Source: Euphrasia confusa (taxonomy: Eukaryota; Streptophyta; Magnoliopsida; Lamiales; Orobanchaceae). From it: 64,000 nt of DNA. The position numbers were made by a program, and so were the translations under genes. Position 1 is the first letter of the stretch; every line of letters starts with the position of its first letter. Under the pieces are notes generated by a model. The model was not told the DNA's origin. It saw nothing but the letters and a program-made list of their open reading frames with translations, and ran no database searches. Location of the stretch: the NCBI GenBank assembly GCA_954870475.1, contig OX940949.1:54653332-54717331 (forward strand). The letters run 5' to 3'. This document shows positions 10,663 to 22,392 of this stretch, piece by piece.

Positions 10663-11655
10663 TTAATTGATTGATTGTGTTGATCTCACAAAATCTCTGA
10701 GATCATCCATGAGGGCCACTGCAAATTTCGGGTCGAACAGTTCCACACCGTGATGCCCACCGTCGATGAGCTGTGGGACCACGTGAAGTCCGCGTGCCTC
10801 CAGAACCTTCACGAACTCCTTCTGCCTGTCGATCAGAATATCGCCGGAGTACGCTCTCACCAGGCTCGTCGGCAGCCTCCCGATCTTCTCCACGTGCGGA
10901 CCGAGCGCCGACGGATCGCAGTACACGTGGCTCCGATCAGCGCCCTCCGGCAACGACAGCGACCACATCAGATCCGTCGCATTCAGGGGAATGATCGGAT
11001 TCCTGGCGAGCTTGATCTCCGAGTCGCTCCTCCGCAGTCCGCCGAAAAAAGGCTGGTTCATTATCAGCCCCACGATCTTCAGCGGTTTCAGATCTAGATC
11101 GACGGTGCGGAGCGCCGTATGGTAGACAATGTTCCCGCCGGCGCTGCTGCCCATCAGAAAAACTTTGGAAAGGTCGACGAGCTCCCCGATCCACGGATCT
11201 CCGGATCCGTGAGTCTTCGCCCAGACGAGAGCTTCCTCCGCGTCGTCGTACGCCGCGGGGAGGCGGTGCTCCGGGGAGAGTCGGTACTCGACGGAGGCGA
11301 TCACGGCGGGAAAATGGGCCGCCATTCGGTTGCACGACTCCTGAAAAAAATTCGTGGCGGCGCTGAGTAACACGAATCCGCCGCCGTGGAAATAGAAGAC
11401 GAGCGGGAGCTTGGTCTCCGGCGGGATGTTCCGGGGGCGGAAGAGGCGAATGAAGGTTTTGTGGTCGGGGTTAAGAGGGATGTCTCTGGAGAGCGCGATG
11501 GCGGAGTTGTCATCCGGGTCGACCCGTGGAACGGCGGGTAAGGTCGGGGGCTGTTTGGTCCTGGTGAGAGAGCCATCCGGGTTGGGAACGAGATTGAGGA
11601 GCTTGTATGTTTCTTCCACGGATGGAATTTCGATTTCATTCTGAATGCTATCCAT
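10663..11655 (-). CDS. Plant carboxylesterase (CXE8/CXE9-like)
   Basis: A single-exon gene of 330 aa, normal for plant class I CXE enzymes, an alpha/beta-hydrolase group related to the gibberellin receptor GID1. It shows the HGGGF oxyanion loop (His90), the nucleophile elbow GSSAGG with Ser171, acid Asp272 in SGDILIDR, and His302 in GGHHGVE. The Ser-Asp-His triad is complete, so it should hydrolyse short acyl esters; the natural substrate cannot be read from sequence. There is no targeting signal, so it is probably cytosolic. ATG at 11655 lies in a clean context. Its position next to the kinase below resembles CXE8/CXE9 beside At2g45590 in Arabidopsis. Confidence 0.93.
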   Translation of the reverse strand: MDSIQNEIEIPSVEETYKLLNLVPNPDGSLTRTKQPPTLPAVPRVDPDDNSAIALSRDIPLNPDHKTFIRLFRPRNIPPETKLPLVFYFHGGGFVLLSAATNFFQESCNRMAAHFPAVIASVEYRLSPEHRLPAAYDDAEEALVWAKTHGSGDPWIGELVDLSKVFLMGSSAGGNIVYHTALRTVDLDLKPLKIVGLIMNQPFFGGLRRSDSEIKLARNPIIPLNATDLMWSLSLPEGADRSHVYCDPSALGPHVEKIGRLPTSLVRAYSGDILIDRQKEFVKVLEARGLHVVPQLIDGGHHGVELFDPKFAVALMDDLRDFVRSTQSIN

Positions 11656-12538
11656 TTTTTATTTTTTTTATTTGCTGGAGATTGGATTTAATATGAAATG
11701 TTATGAGTATGCCGCATGCGGCGAGTGTGGAATTTATTTCAGTTTATTGGAGCATTAATTCAATCCACCTTCTTCTGGCCCGAATTTATTTCTGTTTATT
11801 GGAGCATTAATTTATTCTACCTTATTTTGGTCCTCACTTAGATTAGTTAGATACAGTCAAATCTACATAAATTAAGTAATAATTTGGCTAAATTAGTAGA
11901 ATTTTACGACTATGTTAAATGAAAAAAATAATTATAAATTAATAAAATTTTACTGTCTCAAAATTTATAAAAGTTTTATTGTAGTTCAATTTAAATTGAG
12001 AATGTGCTCGAATAACAATTATCAAGTGAGATGTAAATTAAAAAATGTTGATCAATTGTCGAGTGAGATGTAAATTTGAGTGAGAGTGATGTTATATTGG
12101 TGAGATGTAAATCGAAAAATGAGTCGTACATTCGTGGAAGAGAATCACTTGCATTATTAGATATCTTACTATTCGCGGCTATACTTGCGTGCAAATTTTT
12201 TTATTTTTTTTATAAAGAGGAGAGACGAGAAACTCCACCTCACCCGATCGGAGGTCCCTCGATCTGGTAGGAAGTAAATCGAGGGATGTGTCCGAGTAGC
12301 AGACACCTGTGCGAGAGAGCCAACAGGTCGAACCCCAGGACAAACCTTCATAATATTTTGGTCGCGGGAAAAATCTCACAACCACTTATGTAACTGTTTG
12401 GGAGGTTGGGATATTGATTCATAATATCAACAATTAAGAAGAATATTTATTGCTCTTACTAAACTTGTCCACTTAACACAATTTGAATTATTTTTTCATA
12501 GCTAACTCACAGACAAGGAAAAACGTATATTTCAATAA
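11656..12538. other. Intergenic DNA between carboxylesterase and fold-back element
   Basis: Promoter side of the carboxylesterase. It contains short repeats of 'GAGATGTAAAT' at 12025-12110 and a GC-richer patch at 12215-12370 with a GGTCGAACCCC stretch that recalls a tRNA-type B box, possibly a SINE relic. No convincing A box or poly-A tail was found. No gene is supported. Confidence 0.4.
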
Positions 12539-13216
12539 GTTCCTAATTTACCCTTTACATTTACAATTAGGTTACAAATCTAGATTTAATTAATTCAATT
12601 TCATTGTTTAAAAGTTTTTTTATTCACAGAAGCAAAAATAAAGAAGTTCGTCTTCTCCGACTGTCAATTTCTCTTGAATTTCCACATCTAATGACCTGTA
12701 GTCGATTGCTTACTTTACTCCTTATATTTATAATTCTAAGATCGACAAGTTCTTCGTCCACGAGATGATTCTGGTCGGCGGGTCGACCTGAATCCCCAAA
12801 GTCCAGCAACTGTTGGAGGATTTGTTCAACGTGAAGGAGCTCTGAAAGAGCATCAACCCCCGTCGCATTCGGAGCTGCTGCCAAGTCCGCCATCTAGACG
12901 GGCAAGTGGACGAAAGGGTTAAGGAGCCATGACGACCCTGATAACAATGAATTAAATACGACAATACTGACAATGAACAATTAGAAAATAAACTAATAAT
13001 TGTCTTTCAATTCGAAATTGAAAAAAAAGAAAAAAAAAGGAGTAAGGTAAGCAATCGACTACAGGTCATTAGATGTGGAAATTCGGGGGAAATTGACAGT
13101 AGAAGAAGATGAGCTTCTTAGTTTTTTCTCATGTGAATAAAAAACCTTTTAAAACAATTAAATTGAATTAATTAAACCTAGATTTGTAATCTAATTATAA
13201 AGGGTAAATAAGGAAC
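12539..13216. mobile_element. Fold-back (long-TIR) element, non-autonomous
   Basis: Two inverted arms of about 180 bp (12539-12720 and 13039-13216) share roughly 85% identity and begin GTTCCTAATTTACCC and GTTCCTTATTTACCC. They enclose a middle of about 320 bp. An 89-codon open frame on - (12624-12893) runs from the middle into the arm and matches no family I know. No target-site duplication was clear, so the superfamily is undecided; Mutator-like long TIRs are possible. Confidence 0.72.
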
Positions 13217-13666
13217 ATTAGGTGGTGCCAATAGCATAGCGTCACTCTTTATTAAATTAATTTCTCTTTTATTCAATATATAGATATTGAGCTTTCCACA
13301 TCTAAAAAGATAAGTACACTTTGCATCTCCTAGCGAATTACAAATATTTTGTTAATCATACATAATCGAACAATTAATCATACAAAGAATAAGAGAACCA
13401 GTGTGAATATTCATACGGAGTATTAGACAGGTAGGCAGTATCAAGTAATGAATATAGAATCAGCGTTGAATACTAATGTTTAGGCTTTTTTAATCTTTTT
13501 TTCTCTTTTCCTTTTATAGAAGATGCGCCTACTTTTGTGCAATATAATCACTCACTCCAAAAGAAAGCTCACTCACTTTTGAGATGATACTGGGACCTCA
13601 TCTTTCTTTTTGAACAAAGGCAAGCTCGCTCTGTTGTTACACAATCCAATAAAGTAATAGCATTGC
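13217..13666. other. Downstream flank of the receptor-like kinase
   Basis: AT-rich noncoding DNA that probably includes the kinase 3' UTR. No gene or repeat is evident. Confidence 0.5.
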
Positions 13667-15568
13667 TCACCGGACCTTTTTCAGCGAACTGAAAAGAATA
13701 TTCCCCGGAGGGGAAGGCGAGAACTCCAACGGCAAACCCGGAGCCTCCGCCTCCCCCGAAAGCATCCCCAATATCTCCTTCATTGCCGGCCGTTTTTCAG
13801 GCAACCTCTGCAGACAAAGAAGCGCGATAGTGATGCACATCGCCGCCTGCCCTCGATCCAACGACTCCACATTCGTGTCCACGAGATCCAACATCTTCCC
13901 ATTGACCGCCAACTGCTTCGCCCACGATATCAAATTCGCCCGCTCGAATTCAGACATGGGCGAACCAATCACCTGCAGCGGCCTCCTCCCAGAAACCACC
14001 ACCAACAGAAGCACACCAAAGCTATAGACATCGCCCTTCTCCGAAATGTGGGCCCCACCTCCGTATTCGGGGGCCACGTAACAAACAGTCCCTCTCATAC
14101 TAGGAGTGCTACTTATCCCACCACTCTTCGGAATGTTATTACAAGCATCGTTACTAGCCCAATCCTGGCTATTCCTTCTCCCTATTCTAAACTCCCCGCT
14201 AAAACCATCGAGCCAACGGTCGATGCTAGTCCGACTTATTCCTTTGCTCTTCCTCCTCTTTTTCCCCTCCACGCCTTCCTCGTCCTTTTGCCACCACTGC
14301 TCGCCTTCGATATCGGATTTGGGCCCTCGTTTCTTACTTTTCTTGGCTAGTTCCTCGCAGAACTCCTCCTTCCACCATTCCTTGGGCTTCCGATTCTTCT
14401 TCTCGGGCTCAGCTCTTCCCTCGTGGATCGGGCTTGTGGACTTGGCCCATTCCTTCTTTGGTCTTTCCTTCTTGATCTCACTCCCAATCCACTCCATCAC
14501 GTAATCCTTCACTCTCCCGGAATCTGATAATCCGCCGGTATTCTCCTGCTTCCACCACCAATCTTCCCCCTTCTCTCTTCCGGCGATCCCCTTTTTAGAT
14601 CCGCTATCGAGGCTAATTCGATCCAGGCCCTCCGATGGAGAAGTCTCTAGAACCCCTGGAGTTTCATCGCCATTGGTTATCCTAATACAGTAAGAATCGT
14701 CGGGCGATTGCTCGACATTTACGACTACGGCATCCTCGGTTACGAAGCTATCGTTCTCCTCGATTATCGAACCGTAATCTTCCCCTTTCTCCTTCTCCCC
14801 CAATTCCTCATCTTCCACTCTGTTCAACATCTGAGCTAACCCGAAATCGGAAATCTTAGCATCGAAATTGGAATCCAGCAATATGTTGGACGGTTTGATA
14901 TCGCCGTGAACAATCGGAGGATAGCAGGAACAGTGCAAATAATCAAGTGCTTTTGCGATGGAAGTTACAATCGAAAATCTCTTATTCCAATCCATCAACT
15001 CGGTACACTTCCGATCTAACAGTGCGTTCTGCAAGCTTCCGTTAAGCATGTACTCGTAAACCAGAGCTAATTTTCTACATCTTCGTTTTTTCCGGCGGCC
15101 GTGATACCTGAATCTGCAGCCGCTTTGGTACTCGGAAGTTGAGAATCCGAGCACGGAGACGACGTGAGCGCAGCAAGCGGTGTCTATGGCGGAAGCGAGC
15201 GATAATTCGTTGTGAAACTCTCGCTCACCTTGAATCGAAGCCTCGCTCATCAGCTTGACTGCGATTTCCTGGCCGGAGGGGAGGGTTCCTTTGTAGACCG
15301 AACCGAATCCTCCCTGGCCGAGGCGGTTGACGGCGGAGAACGAGGCGGTGGCGCGGCGGAGGAGGGGGAAGGGGAATTTCTGCGGCGGAATTGGGGGTTT
15401 TAGATCCGCGGGGACGGTCCTTCTGCGCGTGATCTTGCGGTACAGGATGACGGAAATGAAGAAGAAGACCAGGGCGATCGAAGCGGCGAGGAGGGGCGGG
15501 AGAAGAGCGGAGCGGTGGTGGCGGTGGTGGTGGTGGTGGAAGAGCGTCTCCGGCGGAGGAGGTGACAT
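13667..15568 (-). CDS. Receptor-like Ser/Thr kinase, At2g45590/At4g25390 type
   Basis: Single-exon gene of 633 aa. The start is ATG 15568 (MSPPPPETLF); the frame stays open upstream but only with non-ATG codons. It has a short His-rich N-terminus, one membrane segment (about residues 21-43) and a cytosolic kinase: GQGGFG 85-90, Lys105 in EIAVK, HGDIKPSN 221-228, DFG 241-243, APE 499-501. The catalytic motif is HGD instead of HRD. The activation segment is about 230 residues longer than usual (DFG to APE about 258), rich in Lys, Glu and Trp with repeated KEWWKEE/EQWWQKDE-like patches. I recall this insertion as a feature of the At2g45590/At4g25390/At5g51770 subfamily. There is no sizeable ectodomain, so it is unlikely to bind a large ligand itself. 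Confidence 0.9.
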   Translation of the reverse strand: MSPPPPETLFHHHHHRHHRSALLPPLLAASIALVFFFISVILYRKITRRRTVPADLKPPIPPQKFPFPLLRRATASFSAVNRLGQGGFGSVYKGTLPSGQEIAVKLMSEASIQGEREFHNELSLASAIDTACCAHVVSVLGFSTSEYQSGCRFRYHGRRKKRRCRKLALVYEYMLNGSLQNALLDRKCTELMDWNKRFSIVTSIAKALDYLHCSCYPPIVHGDIKPSNILLDSNFDAKISDFGLAQMLNRVEDEELGEKEKGEDYGSIIEENDSFVTEDAVVVNVEQSPDDSYCIRITNGDETPGVLETSPSEGLDRISLDSGSKKGIAGREKGEDWWWKQENTGGLSDSGRVKDYVMEWIGSEIKKERPKKEWAKSTSPIHEGRAEPEKKNRKPKEWWKEEFCEELAKKSKKRGPKSDIEGEQWWQKDEEGVEGKKRRKSKGISRTSIDRWLDGFSGEFRIGRRNSQDWASNDACNNIPKSGGISSTPSMRGTVCYVAPEYGGGAHISEKGDVYSFGVLLLVVVSGRRPLQVIGSPMSEFERANLISWAKQLAVNGKMLDLVDTNVESLDRGQAAMCITIALLCLQRLPEKRPAMKEILGMLSGEAEAPGLPLEFSPSPPGNILFSSLKKVR

Positions 15569-16804
15569 TGTGGTGAGAATGGTGGTGAATAGTTGGGAAT
15601 GTATGTGGAAGCAAAGAGTATGAGTAGAAGATAGAAAGGGACTGGTGGGGGAATGAATGAACACTGTGTGTGAGGGAGAAAGAAAAAAAATACATGCGTT
15701 TGTTTGTTATCGAGATTCGTCTTCTTCCTTTCAGCTTTCTCCATTTCTTTTTTCTAGGTCAAATGCTACAGCTACAGCACGGTGATGGTAGTTAAGGTGA
15801 AAGTAACGAATCTGAGTTAGATACATATTGCACGTATCTATATGTCAACTTAAATTTAAGTTAAAAAAGTGTGTATTATGTAGGTCAAATTAGGTTGAAG
15901 CCAAGTTGAATATATAATACTCTTATTTTCAATTCATTTATTTATATTGAAAATTGCACCTGTCTTGCGGTGAAATGTGCAAGGAATTTATGATTTCAAG
16001 AAAAACACAATTTAAAACGATAGATAGATAGGGATGTTTGTAACACGTTGAGGGCTAATTGGACTACCATTAGCACTTCAAACTCAACATCCATCCTACT
16101 CTATATTGTATAGAAATTTGCGATCACATTATTTTTGTTGTAAATAAACGAACTTTATGTTATTTAGAGACTTAAATAGCAAGTATATTGTTTACTTTAA
16201 ACAAAAAAATGTAATTATTTAAAAACCTTTTAAAATATTTTAAAAAAGAAACAACACTTTCAATGAGATAATGCATAAGAAAATTAATTTTTTAGTCAAA
16301 CAGAAATAGTACTATTAAAAATCATAAGCAAACACCCACCAAAAGGGAGGTGTAAGAATAAACGTGAAAGGGGTATATACCACGTGAGTCGCACTGTCAC
16401 TCGTGCTTCACTTTCACCACAGCATTAATTTTTGGCCTCGAGTCGAGAGTGGAGAGTGACGATGATAATTTATTACTATTCGTGTTTTAAGCCGGGGGGA
16501 CACTACCAGCAAATACAGTATGAAAATTCACATATTTCAAAATAATATATAAATACAGTATTCATTTTATTTATGTATTATACTGTATCATTTAATTACA
16601 AAGACAGATTTAATAGTAATCTTTATGCTAACACAATTTGATGAAGCAAAAAGCATGAAAAAACACAATACCCTCAAACGATCCATTTTTAGTGGTACTC
16701 AAAAATAAAATAGAAAAGCAAATTCGTTTAGTAATTTAAGAAAATGATTCTAACCATTGTTATGGATTGGAAAACTAATCACAGATTAACAATCAACTCG
16801 ACAC
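15569..16804. other. Intergenic DNA upstream of the kinase, downstream of CLB1
   Basis: Contains the kinase promoter side and the CLB1 3' flank. It is AT-rich with no supported gene. Confidence 0.5.
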
Positions 16805-19800
16805 TTACAGTGGTGGCTTCGCCTCTCCGTTTTCTTGAGGATTAACGGGCGTGGACGACCCACTCCTCTTGGACTGGCCCGTGATGGTTCTGCCCATGAA
16901 CTTCCCAGCTTTACTAAGCCCACTCCCAACAGCTCCAAGCCCACTCCCAACAAACCCAGCTCCGGCACCAATACCTGTGCCCACCATACCGACCCCAGAT
17001 CCAACAAATGAGGCTGCGCCGTCGAGGGCATCCATAGTGCTCCCGATGACTCCGGCCTCTTTCAGTTTCTTTCTCTGTTCTAAGATCCTCTTTTCCTCTT
17101 CTAGGGCGGCCAGTTGCTCTTCCTTGTTAAACTCATAGTACAACACCTACAAGCCAAATCCTCCGTATAAATAAAATACTACAGTAGCAAAATAGAATCC
17201 CTTCAAAATGATTAATTACAAAAATTACCCAAAGGTTAATCCTATTTCCTTTTTTAATAGTTATCTTTCAAAATTACAAATACCCTCTTAATATATGTCT
17301 AATAGTTTACAAATTGCAAGCTTTGTAAGGAATACTATATACTAAGAGCATGCAAACCTTGAGGAGTTATGTTGTTCATACTTCGTAACAACTCAATCGG
17401 TGATGGAGCCAGCCCCAAATTATTCTGTTTGTGTGTGTGTGTATTTGTTATGTATAATAACAAAAATCTTAATTTTGGCCACCTAATTTCTTTTGTGTTT
17501 TGCCCTCTCCATCACCTAATGACTAAGGAGTAATGATATCACACACTCAGACCTACAAATTTAACAATGTACCAATATGTATATAATGTGTATTACATAT
17601 AAAACTCATTTAAAATGTGATAGCACTGGAGTAATTAATTTATTATGTTTTAGTTAATTATTAATAATGAGCTCTCTTCTTGGGCTTTATTAGGGTTTAA
17701 TTAAGATTTATATAAGGGTATGTCTTTCATTAGGAAGATATATCAGATTTAATAGGGTTTTTGCAGCGTAGGCTGTTGCAGCAGAAATATTCTATGTGGA
17801 CCTCGGACCTCGTATTTGGTTTTTCAATAATATATTTTTCTATTCTTACTTTTCCAATCTTCTTCACTCTATCAAAATGGCTAATTACTATTACTATTTT
17901 GGTACTAAACATTTTTGTTTTCATCACTTAGTTGTAAGGAAAAAATTTTGGAGGCGGAACCTAGGTGGGAGAGGTCCACAAAAACAAGTCAATATAAAAA
18001 GTTCTTCTTCGTAATAGAGGGCAAGGGCAATAATTTTGTACCTTAAGAGTTGCAGTACCTCTATCCTTCTTATCTTTAATCTTAAGCATGTCGAGTGATG
18101 GGAACAGCCTTAATTCAATATCTTTTGGCTTTCCAGCTTCCAACTCAATCAGAGGTAACTTTGTAACGCCCAACCTCTTGTCCTGCCCAATGTCCTGATC
18201 AAATACCTGTTTCCGAAACACATAAGAAGAAAATACACAATTAATGTGGAGAAAGCAAAAAAAAAAAAAAAAACGAAGTGAAGAGAGAAAGAACCTCAAT
18301 AATGAGTGATTGTGTCTCTTTGCATTCTGCGATTAACTCAAACGTCTCATTCCAAACAGGGTTCAAGTTGTTGCCTATGACCTTCGTCTTGACTTTAAAA
18401 AGAGGACGGATTTGTAAAACAACATAAGGATCAGATTTTCCAATCAGTTCCATGTTTTTCAGATCGTTTGCTCCTACGATGGTTACCGTAAGCTTTCCAA
18501 CTGGCTTAAGCTCCAACTCACTGCAAGGATGTGGAATTAAACAATCAGAAAGCTGTATAACCTAAATAAGAGGACAATACAAGAGTGGTTAAAAAATGAT
18601 TGTAGATTCACCTGGTGTCTACAGGGGTTCCACCAATGGGAACAACAATCCGGTGGGGCCATTGTAGCATATCCGTAACAATAGTATCCACAGTGTCCTT
18701 AATGAGATCAATAAGTAGTCAGGACAAATATAAAATAAAAGAATAATAAAAAAACAAACTTCAACCAAGAAGGAAAACTACCAAAACTCACATCAATCAT
18801 ATCGGAAAGCCCAGGAATAGCTGTTAAACTCCCACCAACTGCCTTCAGAGTATAATCAATTCGTGGCTTTGGCTAATGACATAAATTCATAACAGAAAAA
18901 AAAGGTAAACACCATGAAGGAGAAAAATAATAAAAATAGTAATAAGGCGGTTTATAAAGGCATCTCTCTGATCATTTTTTTCCCTGCCTATCTACCATTT
19001 GTTTCTTTGTGAAAAAGCATATTTCCTCTAACTAAAACATTTGTTTTAACAGCATATTAGGGTTACTTATTAGAAAAGAAAACCATTCTTAGAATAAAAA
19101 AATAATTGCATAGCCAATGTCCACTCAGAAACTCAATGTGTATTTGTAGGGGTTGGAAAAAATATCGAAATATCGAAATACCGAACTTATCGTACCGAAA
19201 AATGTCGAAAAATAAAAAAAAATTCGGTATATTGAAATTTTCGGTACGGTATGATACCGTATCGATAAATTTCGGTACGGTATCGGTATGAAAATTTTGA
19301 GATTTCGGTATTTCGGTATATACCGATATACCAAAAATAATCGATATAGTTCGATATTTCGGTATATATATACTTCGGTATGCCAAAAAACACCGGTATA
19401 ATTCGGTATATTGAATATTTTCGGTATAATTCGATAAGAAAATTTTCGATATGGTTCGGTATATCGATATTTTCGGTATACCGAAAGTTCGGTACGGTAT
19501 CGGTATGGATTTTTTCGATATCGAAATTTTGGTATACCGATAATCGGTATACCGAAATTTTCGGTACGATATCGATATGGATTTTTTCGATACCGAAATT
19601 TTCGGTACGGTATCGGTATGGTCATTTCGGTACGGTACGGTACGGTATGCCAGCCCTACAGTATTTGAACCATGTCTATTTTATGAAAAAGTAAGAGGTG
19701 CGTCAAATAATGTACCTCAGCAAGAAGAGCAACGACAACTGCAGAGATGCAAGGAATTTCGTCCGAAAGTTGGAATATAGCACGGACTACAGTAAACACT

Positions 19801-22392
19801 TTAAGATCCTTCAACTGTACCAAACGCATAATGGAAAAATTCCCATTTCAAACCACAACATTGTAAAACGAATTAAAGATAACTATAAATAAATATACAT
19901 GCATCCAAACAAGTAATACAAGCAAAATTTATGTTTTGGTCTTTTTACCCCTCGCCCCCCTAATAAAGCACATACACCCCACGCCCCAGACATTCCTAGG
20001 ATATCAGATTTACTGACCTGAATTGGTATAGAAGCAACAAGAGCAGCCTCGACAGCTAGGATAATGCTTGGATCACCACCCCATCGAAGGTCAATGTCCA
20101 TTGTGATTTGACCTTCTTTAAGACTCTGAACTCGAATCCCTTCACGAATGACGTAATTAAGCACGCCGTGAGGCAGAAGCTAATGAATATAAGATAATTC
20201 TTAAAACTCTAACAGAAAGTTGGAAATCAAACAAATGACAACCCAACAATAGGAATACAATAAAGCCAAATGGGGAGGGAAAAATAATTAAAAAATGAGG
20301 CATATCTAGGGGAGGGGGGGGGGGGGGGGGGGGGGGAATTAAGGAAAATAAATAATATGTTATGTATATACTTAGGTCAATGAAAAAAATTGGATCGCCA
20401 CGAGAAATCAAAGTTAGCCAGCTTGATTCAGGACGCTGAAAGTGTCACCTTGACCAGAAAATATACTCACAAAATGAAGTTATCAAGTTAATATATAAAT
20501 AAGTTGTCAAAAATGTCTCAACCTTCAATTTTAGGAGCCACAGTTCCAAGAGACAATTTGCTGAATTTCAAAGAAGTAATCCCTGGAGGACGATATTCTT
20601 CCAATAACGGTTCAACAGATTCTTTTATCACAGCCTCTGCTGCCTGAAAAAAGCCATTCAATAAACTTAACAGTGACCTCAGTTGACTGGACACCTAAGA
20701 TCAGACTATGCTTCCACAGTGACCTCAGTTGACTGGACACCTAAGATCAGACTATGCTTCCAATATGACAAGAGATATTCAACTATCAATGTAGGTATTT
20801 TCAACACGGAGCATACGAAAGGGAAACAAATGAATGAAATCAATACTTCTACAAGAATTGAATATCATTAAATTTAAATCTCTACAGAACATAAAGCATC
20901 TCATAGAACATAGAAAAATCATGATGTAAACAACCCAAGTGGCACATATCATAACAATATGTAGATACATGGTCCCTCAAACTTGGAACACGATTATTTC
21001 GTTATTAGGAATCCAGCATTAGCAAGCAATAGAAATCGCTTTCTTCCAATTTTTCAGTTTTTTTACTTCAAGTATTTCATGAGAACCATGAAATGCAAAA
21101 AAAAAGAAATGAGATGTCGAAACAGTATATAGCAGGGGACTCAATAAGCAAGATTAAGTTCATAAAAAGAAAGAGAGGCTTACATCTGCAACAAATGGCC
21201 ACAATTTTCCTAACTGTTTATTCAGCCATTTCACCTGAAAGAGTAAGCACACAACTCACAATGAATAACAAGGCCCAATTCACTCAAGTACACAAGAAGA
21301 CAAAATAAAAGGTCACATATTCACATGCATTTGCTTTCATGAATGGAGAACATAAATACCATGACATTCTCTCACACTTGTTAAGTATAGTTTATTTCCA
21401 GAGGGCAGAGGCAGAGAGAACTCTCAATCAGATGCTAATTCATAAATCAAAACAAGAGAACTCTTAAGTCTCATCAGATAATCGAATTCAGTCACTGATC
21501 TGTGTCAGGTTATGTCAAACATGGCACTTAGATAATAAAACGCTCTCATAAGCCATTGAAATTTTAAAACTATTCGCTGACCTCTTAAGTCATAACCAAT
21601 AGTTTAAAGAACCAATGTTCAGTTGCTAGTTAGCTACAGATTTTTTTGCTAATCCAATTTCAAATCAAGCCCAATCCCTTAGACTAATTTGATTCATACT
21701 TCACAAATCAAAGTCTCAGACCATGTACACGGGACTCCTCACATAATCCACTTTCTACGGTACACCCTCCCCCCCGCAGCAATCCGCAGTTCGGATATTT
21801 GGAATATGCCATAACTAAAAGGAACAAAAAGAAAATCACCAGCAAAACCATAACCACATAGTCAAACCTGCTCAAAAACAGGAAATGATATCCACTCCGG
21901 ACAATTATCCCCACAGATTTTCTTCATATCCTCCTTGTTCAGCGAGCTAAGTAGTTTTATGTCAACCGCCTGTCCACATAAAGAGAACATCAAATCTTCA
22001 ATCCCAATCTCAACACAATACATGGCCAAATATCGAAACCGACAAATCTAACAATATCATAGATCAGATAACAGCCCAAACAGATACTTCCGATCCGAAT
22101 ACCATTTTCCAGATGAAAATAATTACATAAGTAACCTACTCTGCACCAAATTTATCAAGTGAAAACATATACCATTCGTTTCCATTTTCATATGAAGAAG
22201 ATCAAACCAAGTCAAACCGTCCCCAACACATCAACACCGTTGAATAACTGTAAATAAATTTTAAAAAAAAATGAAGAAATCGAAAACCTTAGCAACACGT
22301 TTGCCACTCCGGTAGCGCATCATGTAGCTCCAGCCAGCCATTATCGCGATCCCAGTCAGCATGCCCATCACCATCCCCGATATCAGCCCCAT
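16805..22392 (-). CDS. CLB1: CLB1/SYT7-type synaptotagmin (SMP + one C2 domain)
   Basis: Eleven exons join in frame to 499 aa: 22392-22288, 21969-21868, 21234-21184, 20643-20523, 20139-20018, 19814-19716, 18872-18792, 18697-18612, 18520-18295, 18206-18042, 17146-16805. An N-terminal membrane anchor (MGLISGMVMGMLTGIAIMAG) is followed by an SMP lipid-transfer domain (about 60-245; VKWLNKQLGKLWPF) and a single C2 domain (about 260-385; LKPVGKLTVTIVGANDL, GKSDPYVVLQIRP). A short coiled coil and a Gly-rich tail of GSG/GTG repeats (about 425-475) end the protein. This layout fits plant CLB1/NTMC2T4 rather than two-C2 SYT1/SYT5 proteins. Such proteins tether ER to other membranes and bind lipid, often with calcium. 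The exon 5 acceptor (GTGAAG) has a weak pyrimidine tract; the frame supports it. Introns carry a MITE, a 46-bp tandem duplication and a G-run. Confidence 0.92.
19147..19658. mobile_element. hAT-like MITE in intron 6 of CLB1
   Basis: About 512 bp bounded by TAGGGGTTGG and CCAGCCCTA, which fit hAT-type termini. Flanks TGTATTTG (19139-19146) and AGTATTTG (just after the right end) match at 7 of 8 bases, consistent with an 8-bp target duplication if the end is one base off. The interior is an almost continuous set of TTCGGTA, CGGTAT and TACCGA words in both orientations, so the element can fold on itself extensively. It has no coding capacity. Confidence 0.75.
20315..20336. repeat. G22 homopolymer in CLB1 intron 4
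   Basis: Twenty-two consecutive G on + (C on the coding strand) within an intron. Long G runs are uncommon in AT-rich dicot introns, and the length may vary between individuals or be a sequencing artefact. Confidence 0.85.
20671..20762. repeat. 46-bp perfect tandem duplication in CLB1 intron 3
   Basis: CAGTGACCTCAGTTGACTGG and the following bases to 20716 are repeated without change at 20717-20762. Two copies only, noncoding. Confidence 0.9.

Noticed and set aside
12230..12370. tRNA-like or SINE-like patch with GGTCGAACCCC
   Set aside because: Only the B-box-like part is visible; no cloverleaf, no clear A box at the right distance and no A-rich tail.
12624..12973. Overlapping 89- and 81-codon frames inside the fold-back element
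   Set aside because: No family similarity recognised, they overlap the inverted arm, and there is no gene context; kept only as part of the mobile element.
15569..15664. Longer N-terminus of the receptor-like kinase (32 more codons)
   Set aside because: Those codons are preceded only by GTG, not ATG; ATG 15568 is the first methionine and precedes the membrane segment directly.
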